From: Heterodera schachtii
Taxonomy: Eukaryota; Nematoda; Chromadorea; Rhabditida; Heteroderidae
Direction of reading: 5' to 3'
NCBI GenBank assembly: GCA_023374025.1
Contig: SIJG01000130.1
Span: forward strand, 159,921 to 223,920
Length of the DNA stretch: 64,000 nucleotides
The notes under the pieces were generated by a model. That model saw only the letters and a list, made by a program, of their open reading frames with translations, ran no database searches and was not told the DNA's origin. The stretch's first letter is position 1. Every line of letters begins with the position of its first letter. Of this stretch, positions 57,241 through 64,000 are shown piece after piece. Both the position numbers and the translations under genes were made by a program.

Positions 57241-57815
57241 GGACTCGGATTTTTAAGCGCGAAAAAGTCCAAAATACGTCCTTAAATAAGGGCGTAAAAA
57301 GCGCGAAAAAATTCCAAATGTAGGGGTGAAATATGTTAAAATTGCTGTATTCTCTATGTAAATTAGTTAAAATTAAGTCAAACAATTTTATTTACTGATT
57401 GCAGTTAGAAATGAAGTATATTTAGAAATTTTCAGGATTTAAGGGTCGATCTCAGGGGTATATTTGCCCGAAATTTTTTAGGTCGATTCTTAGGAGTGTA
57501 TTTTTTTGAAAATTTTTAGGTCGATTTTTCGATGTGTATTTTCGTTTTTATTGCATTTTTGTTAATAAATTTCCCAAAAATCGCGAAATAAGAACGAAAA
57601 TAAGCATAAAACGCTAAAATAAGTACAAAAACTTATTTTAAGGGCGAACCTCTAAAATAGGCATTTTTAAGCATGAAACGCCAAAATAAGCATTTCTAAG
57701 TTTGAATAAGTGCATTAAAACACAAAATTTTCGAACAAAAAATGTGTTTTTCGTTCATTTCTCGTCGAGTTAAAGCCGCAGAAAAAATAGGCAAAAACTT
57801 AAGAATCCGGGCACT
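57241..57815. mobile_element. TIR element (575 bp) with 11-bp duplication and two empty sites
   Basis: ACTTATAATTA flanks it (57,230-57,240 and 57,816-57,826). Ends share a short imperfect TIR (GGACTCGGATTTTTAAG against GTGCCCGGATTCTTAAG). The interior is rich in AAAATAAGC/GCGTAAAA words and non-coding. Homologous unoccupied sequence exists at 63,680-63,710 (CAGGCATTGAC...AGTAGTAAGGTTGG) and 59,415-59,450 (GGCACTTGACTTACGATTTG). Confidence 0.85.
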
Positions 57816-57969
57816 ACTTATAATTATTAGTAAGGTTGGCATGGACTCCGGGAATTAACAGGACCCGGTTGGTAGCGATGTGTGAGTCTCGGTACTCATG
57901 TTGAGAAATTTTAATGCCAAATGAAGGATTTTGCCCGATTCATCCCTAGAAACCGGTTTTGGTTCTAGT

Positions 57970-58607
57970 CGGTTTTACGCGTCCCATGCCACTTTACGCG
58001 TCCCATGACATTTTACGCGTCCCAACAACACTTTACGCGTCCCATCACATTTTACGCGTCCCAACAACACTTTACGCGTCCCATCACATTTTACGCGTCC
58101 CAACAACACTTTACGCGTCCCATCACATTTTACGCGTCCCAACAACACTTTACGCGTCCCATCATATTTTACGCGTCAAAAAAAGTTTTCGAACCGTCAA
58201 TCGGAAACTTTATATTTTCCGAATAATCTAATTGTTCATGTTTGTATACTTTGATCATCGGAATGTGCAAAAGCAACCCTAAGCACACTTAATGATGTCA
58301 ACAGAAAGTCAACTAATATAAGAAAAAATTACAAAAAAAAAACCTAAGCTTAGGCTAGCCTAACAATAAGCCATTGTTCGAGTTGCCTGTGTATGAGTTG
58401 TCATGATAACCTTAGGTTTAACAACGAAATTTTTAGTTAAAAAAATTACTGAATACCTGACAAAAAAAAATAGTTTTCCTCTTAATTATTAGAACGGCTA
58501 AAATACCAGTGGACCCGGGATGGCACGGAATTCCGATTTCCGAAAATTTTTGGGGCCTCGGAATGCCATCCTTGCCATGGACACAAAATGTCATGGGACG
58601 CGTAAAA
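57970..58607. mobile_element. Possible TIR element with tandem ACGCGTCCCA ends
   Basis: TTTACGCGTCCCATGACA (57,993 on) has an exact inverted partner TGTCATGGGACGCGTAAA ending near 58,607. The left end is expanded into a tandem array (57,973-58,178); the right end has a single copy. No flanking duplication is evident. The plan of reiterated CGTAAAA motifs at the ends resembles the 43,423 element, which suggests a related group. Confidence 0.5.
57973..58178 (+). repeat. 39-bp tandem repeat of TTTACGCGTCCCA half-units
   Basis: TTTACGCGTC occurs 11 times at 19-20 bp spacing. Alternate spacers CATCACA and ACAACAC give a 39-bp period (58,042, 58,081, 58,120). Each half-unit contains ACGCGT. The open frames across it (ASHHILRVPTTLY repeats) exist because 39 is a multiple of three; I see no start or homologue for them. 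Confidence 0.97.
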
Positions 58608-58857
58608 AGCGAACCACCACGCATTGTACTTGCTGTCAGGTCCATCAACAACCAGAGAAGGAATGGGCGGCGATGAATGCTTTGAAAGTATCGTCATATC
58701 CACCGACAATTCCCCTCCCAATGTATTTTTAATTAAAGAAATTTTTAACATGATTGTTTATCGTTCATTGACAAATCAAATCGGAGAAATTTTTGCCAAT
58801 TGATCAGCAATTATTATACGAAATTTTGGGAGGTGACGAATTGCAACCGAAATTTCA
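58608..58857. pseudogene. Coding-looking remnant, strand uncertain
   Basis: Plus frame from about 58,610 reads NHHALYLLSGPSTTREGMGG, ESIVISTDNSPPNVFLIKEI and MIVYRSLTNQIGEIFAN before a TGA near 58,800. An overlapping frame reads FLPIDQQLLYEILGGDE, F-box-like, to 58,854. The minus strand is also open for 89 codons (58,482-58,751). DNA homologous to its last part occurs at 47,980-48,110 in reverse. The left boundary coincides with the ACGCGT end at 58,607, as if that element had inserted into this exon. Confidence 0.35.
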
Positions 58858-59360
58858 ACTTTGAAAGAAGTCATTTTAATTCAAAAAATTAATTCGAGTT
58901 AATTCATTTGAATATTCCCATTAATTTCAATTGCTTTTTTTTTGAAAAAAATCGGTGCAAAAATTAATTTTGAATAATTTAAATTTTTGCCAAATTTTAA
59001 GTTCCTTCAGCAGTTTTAACAGTCGAAGAAAAGATTCGGCAGTTCATCGAAAAAAGAAATTAAACATTTGGCTTAAAAATTAGTTATTTATTTACTAATT
59101 TTCTTCGATAATTCCTCAATTGGGATCAACAGGAAGCGAATTTTGAACAGTGCCGGACCGAGTATGGCACGGCGATTCTCAGCCGAGCATTCAATGCCAT
59201 TTTTAACGGCACTTCGCAAAGACCCAACGGAGTTCCTTAATTAATGCGAAAAACTAATAGGCATTAGAATTGTCTTATATCTGTAGAAAATTAATGCTTT
59301 GCAAATTGACATTTCTTCACAATTTTGCAATTCGTCGCGTTCCAAAATTTCACACAACAA
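58858..59360 (+). repeat. Segmental duplication, 500 bp (partner 61,971-62,465)
   Basis: From AACTTTGAAAGAAGTCATTT to AAAATTTCACACAACAA the two segments are nearly identical, differing by a few substitutions and single-base indels. Outside these limits they diverge abruptly. Same orientation, about 3.1 kb apart. Confidence 0.95.
59101..59244 (+). CDS. Best-preserved copy of the SSIGINRKRILNSAG family
   Basis: A 47-codon frame: FFDNSSIGINRKRILNSAG, PSMARRFSAEHSMPFLTAL, RKDPTEFLN, stop. It is open upstream to 59,077 and preceded by P/S/V-type coding words (AVLTVEEKIRQFIEK at about 58,995-59,050) that could be the previous exon. The intact frame here, against broken copies at 62,212, 55,455 and 56,075, suggests the ancestral reading frame. 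Probably a C-terminal exon. Function unknown. Confidence 0.5.
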   Translation, partial: FFDNSSIGINRKRILNSAGPSMARRFSAEHSMPFLTALRKDPTEFLN

Positions 59361-60460
59361 GGTCGTTGCGAAGTGCCGTTAATATGTTAGAATGATTTTT
59401 GTTTATATAAAAGCAGGCACTTGACTTACGATTTGTAGTAAGGTTGGTCTGTATTTTTTTGGCAGCTATATAACTGCAAAAAAAGAAATTGCAATTATAA
59501 TAATTTTCATGTTTCAGAGCATAAATTGTTACATGTGTTGTTCATATAAAGCCATCCTATTTTTTGGGGGATTTTGACATTTTGACCCATTCAGCGTGAA
59601 ACAATCGATCAGTTTCGTTGAAAAACAATATGATTTGTTTATTATTGTTTTTACAAATTTTTAGCGAGGCAAAACGAAGAAAAAAATGTGTTAAAATACG
59701 GAGGGGGGGGGGGTGAGCAAAACGTTATATTCTTTTGAAACAATTTACCGCATTTGCATATATTTGTTCAGTTTAGGATTTGGATGGAATGTTTCCGATA
59801 GTCTTGGCTTGGAATTTCTATTTTGAAATATCCAAAAATAAATACATAAACTAGGGTTGCGATTTTAATTGAAAAATCGGTAATGGAGCGGGATTGTGGT
59901 GCAAAATTCAATTTTTTCTTCCTTGAATTACAAACAAAATTTTTGAAATTTGTAAAGTCGTTTCTGATTTGTTATGTATTTCAAATTTCTAAAAGAGATT
60001 TTCAAACTTCGAGCTGAAATTTCACAATAATCTATTCGATAACACAAATTTCCTCTAAGTTTTATTGAAACAATGTTTGTTTGTTTACCATTGAATTGAG
60101 CAAAAATTTTTCCGTGTCAAAGGATGAAAAATGGGGAAAAAATACGGCTCGAGGTGGGAAGATAATCGAAAAAATATCCATAAAATTTAAATTTGACCTA
60201 AATCTGTTATGAAATTCGCCAAAAATACATAATATTTCCTCGCCATCGATCAAAATTCCTTTATAATTTTGTGTTTTTGAAGGTTAAACAATAATAGACC
60301 GCACAAAAATGCACCGATAAAATTTTTGGAAAATTCTGAAATTGCGCTAATGTAAATGTTATTATTTTAGATTAAAATTTACATTATGAATGCTAATGCT
60401 AATATTGTGCAATATTTTTGCAAGTAAAAACCATTTTTTCAACCAAAACGTTAAAATCCT
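59361..60460. other. Intergenic
   Basis: No exon. An empty-site homologue of the 57,241 element lies at 59,415-59,450. A G-run of 12 occurs at 59,701-59,712. A 63-codon minus frame at 60,062-60,253 is unremarkable. Confidence 0.5.
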
Positions 60461-60474
60461 TTAATTAAGTCGTC

Positions 60475-61260
60475 CGCTCTGTCATTCCCGCTCAAATTCA
60501 CTAAGGAATTTGAGCAGGCACATCCGCAGCCAGCATGTGGATGACACGCCATTCAACATCAAACCGTGCCATGCTGGTGAGGCAATGGGGATTCAACTCT
60601 TTGAACAAGACCGTAATTGAAAAAAGCGGCAATTGTAATTATTGGTCCCGAAAACTTTTACTAAAATTTTTTCTGTAAATTCTTAAAACATATTCTCGGG
60701 TTTTTTGAGGCGCTGAGTACGAATCCGGCCTCATTTTTTGCCGAATTACGTCGAACCGAACCCGAACTACAACATTTTTCGAAAAACCCAAGTTTTAAAA
60801 TGGAAATTTAATATCATAAAAATACATTAAGAGAGTTTTGGGCAACGAAATAATAACAATCCAAAAAACAATTTTATGTTTTTTGATGCTCTTAGCACGA
60901 ATAAAATGTTTTTAAATGTTGAAATTTTGAATTTCCGGATGTTTAAATACGGTTTTTGGGTTCGAAATACGCCAAAAAGGTGGCCGATTTTTTACTCAGC
61001 GCCTCAAAACACCCCTAGATACAGGTTAATAGAATATTCTAGTTTTTTTTTAAATAAAAAACTTTTTTCAACGTCATAATTTGAAGGCAAGATGTTCCTT
61101 GCCGCAGTTATGAAGACGTGGAAGCGCGGGGCCGGCGTTCATCCACGACCAGTCTCGCCGAAAACACGGGACAATGTGCAGGGCATTTTTGTGGACAGCG
61201 TCAATGGACTGATGAACCAAGTGTTAAAGCCAATCCCGCCTGAATGATATATACAAAATT
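60475..61260 (+). pseudogene. Third copy of the CHAGEAMGIQL...PIPPE family, with element insertion
   Basis: Plus strand reads DDTPFNIKPCHAGEAMGIQL (about 60,543-60,602), then is interrupted by the inverted-repeat element at 60,640-61,055. It resumes at ATAATTTGAAGG (61,077 on), with SSTTSLAENT-like words (61,141), and ends NVQGIFVDSVNGLMNQVLK plus PIPPE, stop near 61,246. The middle (CCMC region) is deleted here but present at 61,741-61,970, so the two may be halves of one rearranged copy. Confidence 0.5.
60640..61055. mobile_element. Degenerate foldback element
   Basis: GGGTTTTTTGAGGCGCTGAG (60,698 on) has an inverted partner CTCAGCGCCTCAAAACACCC (about 60,996-61,015). Beyond it lie AACCGAACCCGAA and TTTTGGGTTCGAAA blocks shared with the 56,531 and 49,926 elements. 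The outer limits are uncertain and no target duplication is visible. It interrupts the family copy listed at 60,475-61,260. Confidence 0.6.
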
Positions 61261-61740
61261 TTGTTGATAACTTATTTGTTTAATGATTTTTTTTGTTGAA
61301 ATTAATTTGTCTTACATAAAATTCGCGTTTTCCCACCGGCTTTATGCTACTTTTGTGTCCGCTTATTTTGGTGCACTACCTGACCCGTCCATCCACAAAA
61401 ACCAATTCTTACACAAAACCAAACGAAAACCGAGATCAAAAAGATGAAATTTTTTCGGTGTATTTTTTCTCTATCTTTAGAATGACTCATATTCATGATC
61501 AGTAGCTAGGAATTAGTTCAATGACTTTTTTTGCTAACTCGAAATAGCTTAAAAATGACTTAAAAAGTGTTCTACAATTTGTTTGAAGCTTTTAAAATGA
61601 TTTTTTTGTGACTTTTTTATACTCTTTGGTATTTTATGACTTCTTTATGACATGACTTTTTAAGGCGAAATTTGAATTTTAGTTAAGAAGATTCCGAAAA
61701 ATAGAGGTATGCAAAAAAGTTATGAAAAATAGCCAAAAAG
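61261..61740. other. Intergenic, ATGACTTTTT low-complexity
   Basis: No exon. Irregular repeats of ATGACTTTTT / TGACTTAAAAA occupy 61,520-61,665, similar to 12,840-12,940. Confidence 0.5.
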
Positions 61741-61970
61741 AAGACACAAAAGAAAACCTTTGGGGCGGCTTTTCCACACTTATGGGGCTGCAGATTATGT
61801 CTTGAATCTTGCGGGCAGCGAATACCTGGATCACACCACGTTGTGCTGTATGGGTCGTCGAAAGTGCGAGAAATCGACAGCTGTTCTGGCAGTGGAAGTT
61901 TTTTTTTTTCACTGGCAACCGGAAGTCTCTGGTGTTCCTGCCGTCACCGCTTGGGTTGAGGACATTGCGA
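61741..61970 (+). pseudogene. CCM-region fragment of the 52-kb family
   Basis: Reads FHTYGAADYVLNLAGSEY, then TTLCCMGRRKCEKSTAVLA, then after a T-run ...TAWVEDI..., aligning with FFDAYGVADFVLHLAGNNY / ALCCMCRHKWEKST / TAWIDGM of the inverted pair. It stops matching at 61,970, exactly where the 500-bp segmental duplication begins, so a rearrangement joined the two. Residues conserved in all copies (YG.AD.VL.LAG, LCCM, EKST) mark the family. Confidence 0.55.
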
Positions 61971-62211
61971 ACTTTGAAAGAAGTCATTTTAATGCAAAAA
62001 ATTAATTCGAGTTAATTCATTTGAATATTCCCATTAATTTTAATTGCTTTTTTTTTGAAAAAAATCGGTGCAAAATAATTTGAATAATTTAAATTTTGCC
62101 AAATTTTAAGTTCCTTCAGCAGTTTTAACAGTCGAAGAAAAGATTCGGCAGTTCATCGAAAATGAAATTAAACATTTGGCTTACAAATTAGTTATTTATT
62201 TAATAATTTTC

Positions 62212-62350
62212 TTCGACAATTCCTCAATTGGGATCAACAGGAAGCGAATTTGAACAGTGCCGGACCGAGTATGGCACGGCGATTCTCAGCCGAGCATTCA
62301 ATGCCATTTTAACGGCACTTCGCAACGACCCAACGGAGTTCCTTAATTAA
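62212..62350 (+). pseudogene. Frameshifted copy of the SSIGINRKRI family
   Basis: Nearly identical to 59,101-59,244 but lacks one T in GAATTTGAAC and one in CCATTTTAAC, giving a TGA after SIGINRKRI. Both losses are in T-runs. It belongs to the 61,971-62,465 duplication. Confidence 0.6.
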
Positions 62351-62448
62351 TGCGAAAAACTAATAGGCATCAGAATTGTCCTTATATCTGTAGAAAATTA
62401 ATGCTTTGCAAATTGACATTTCTTCACAATTTTGTAATTCGTCGCGTT

Positions 62449-62574
62449 CAAAATTTCACACAACAATTTTTGATTGATTTGCAAAAATGCCTATTATTTG
62501 GTCAGAGTTTCTACATTCTCATCGAAATGAAGCGGACAGGACGAGTGGTGGATGATGAAGCAGTAATTCAATAA
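62449..62574 (+). pseudogene. Fragment related to 47,988-48,092
   Basis: Reads NFTQQFLIDLQKCLLFGQS, FYILIEMKRTGRVVDDEA, VIQ, stop at 62,572. Similar DNA and frame occur at 47,988-48,092. No start codon. Confidence 0.35.
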
Positions 62575-62579
62575 TGACA

Positions 62580-63823
62580 TGGCATCGGTCTTTCCATTCC
62601 CGAGATGCTCAATGTGAGCACATAAAAAGCCAACAATAAATGAACGAGTTGGGTAAAAATAGTTAAAATCAGAAGTATAGTCTCGTAAAAACATAACTAA
62701 CAATATTAAACACAAGAGAGAGTTGAAAAAAACCTCTGAAATTGAAAATTTTAAGAAATTCTCGCATGGGAATTTGGGTTTTTTATTAGTCCTTGAAGTC
62801 GAGAGCGGGTGAAAATTTTGAGAGTGTGAGTGGTCAGCTTGGTTGGAGCTGCTGATGAACATTACCCGAAAACTTGTAAGCATCTCAACATTCAATTTGA
62901 GTTAATTTGTTTTGGCAATATTAATGATCATTTTCTATTTATAAGCTGAATTTTTCCTGATTGTAGTGCTACAAATCTTCAAAATTATTTTTACGTTACG
63001 TGGAAGAAACAAAGCGGTTCTAGCTGGTAAGCATTAGGCTTAAGCCAAGACGTAGGCATAATCTTAGGCTCGTATGGGCACATGACTAGGCTTAGGCTTT
63101 TGTAACTTTGGTATAATTCGAAAGCATTAAGTCTAAAAAAGGTAATAACATAAAAAAAATAAAAAATTCAAATATCAATTAGGGACGCTAAACAATAAAA
63201 TTATGAACGGGAAAAGATTTATGGTTATTAATTGAGTTGTTAACTGAGTCGCAGTTGGCCATTTGATTACTTAAGACGCAGTTGGCTTTTGTCTTCTTTT
63301 TTCGATGAACAGCCGATTTTTATAAAAACGAATGACATTTTAATATGTTGGACATAATTTATTTTGATTCATTATCTTTGACCATTGATCAGTGCCGGGA
63401 TTGTCTCGTGCCAGAAATAATTGCAATTATTTATTCGTTATTTCCCATTAAATTTTATTTCTAATCCATGGATGGATCAGGAAAAAGGGACAATTGTGTG
63501 GAAATAGAAAAAATGTCATAATTTGCAGAGAACAGCAGCAGGTGGAAGTCGCCGGACGCTACAGTGATGATACCGTATACATAATTTAAGAGAGGCATGA
63601 CAAAAATTTTAAATTACACTCTTTTTGATATTCAAACCCCAAAAACTCGTTTTTTTCAAAATATGAAAGAAAAATAAATGCAGGCATTGACGACAATTAG
63701 TAGTAAGGTTGGTCTAGACTCCCCCAGGACCCGGTGGGTAGCGATGTGTGAGTCTTGTTGGTCCACATATTGAGAAATTTTTATGCCAAATGAAGGATCT
63801 TGCCCGATTCATCCCTAGAGATT
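62580..63823 (+). repeat. Segmental duplication block B (partner 55,620-57,955)
   Basis: Colinear with block A but about half its length. It lacks the 56,531 and 57,241 transposons and retains the corresponding uninterrupted sites. Coding words such as YSDDTVYI are still visible near 63,558-63,590 but frames are broken. Confidence 0.9.
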
Positions 63824-64000
63824 TTTTTAAAATTTTGTGGTAATTTGTAAAACATATTTCCCCCCCCCCCATTTTCCGTTTGTTTTAGAAGTCATGAAAG
63901 AATTTAGAGACTGACACAGAAGTTTAGCCCACGAAACATTATCAGGTAAATGGTTAGAAATTTGTGTAATAATTTAAATTTTTACATTTTTGGATAATAG
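63824..64000. other. Window end, C-run
   Basis: A 10-base C-run (63,861-63,870) and AT-rich sequence. No exon seen. Confidence 0.5.

Larger units (their letters stand above)
55620..57955 (+). repeat. Segmental duplication block A (partner 62,580-63,823)
   Basis: Blocks of DNA in the same order and orientation recur about 7 kb downstream. These are GATGCTCAATGTGAGCACATAAA to ACATCACCGGAAA (55,620-55,925), AACTGAG(C)TGCAGTTGGCC (56,020), TTTTTTCGATGAAC (56,168), TTATTCGTTATTTCCCATTA (56,502), GGGACAATTGTGTGGAAAT (57,040) and GGACCCGGT to TTCATCCCTAGA (57,860-57,955). Block A is longer because of the elements at 56,531-57,001 and 57,241-57,815 and other insertions. Confidence 0.9.

Noticed and set aside
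57959..58231. Repeat protein ASHHILRVPTTLY
   Set aside because: A product of a 39-bp minisatellite whose period is divisible by three; both overlapping frames are equally open and no start or flanking exon supports it.
58433..58751. Minus-strand frames of 72 and 89 codons
   Set aside because: They overlap a transposon end and an equally open plus frame; kept only as strand-uncertain remnant.

Overview
This window is nematode nuclear DNA, most likely from a tylenchid plant parasite such as Meloidogyne or a relative (genus inferred). The strongest evidence is a 22/22-base match to the nematode spliced leader SL1 at 34,320-34,341. Other support: extreme AT richness, short introns of 55-56 bases with GT...AG ends, and remnants of F-box-like and MATH-like multigene families. 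There is no bacterial gene organisation, no rRNA and no CRISPR array.

Layout. 1-33,640 is an AT-rich gene desert with no credible protein gene. It holds a 118-bp satellite array (5,205-9,400, about 35.6 copies), several TIR (terminal inverted repeat) transposon derivatives (notably 15,215-16,206 with a perfect 10-bp target duplication, and a hAT-like element nested in another element at 22,578-23,219), and scattered copies of a GC-rich 26-base hairpin. 33,641-34,591 is a GC-enriched island carrying a cluster of dyads and the SL1-type RNA gene candidate. It runs directly into a second satellite (34,592-39,147, 124-bp unit, about 36.7 copies).

39,148-64,000 is a graveyard of multigene families. 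Coding-looking exons lie on both strands: charged coiled-coil and Glu/Lys-rich proteins, F-box-like and MATH-like fragments, and a family I cannot name that occurs as a 0.6-kb-arm inverted duplication. Nearly all are broken by frameshifts, stops or transposon insertions. Two exons are split by TIR elements flanked by 9-bp duplications (43,423-43,845 and 56,531-57,001). A segmental duplication (55,620-57,955 against 62,580-63,823) preserves the empty site of the second element and of another at 57,241-57,815.

Functionally the window looks like a heterochromatin-like block next to a decaying, duplication-prone gene-family region, with the SL1 locus at the boundary. Translations were done by eye. 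No database search was possible, so family names other than SL1 are tentative.
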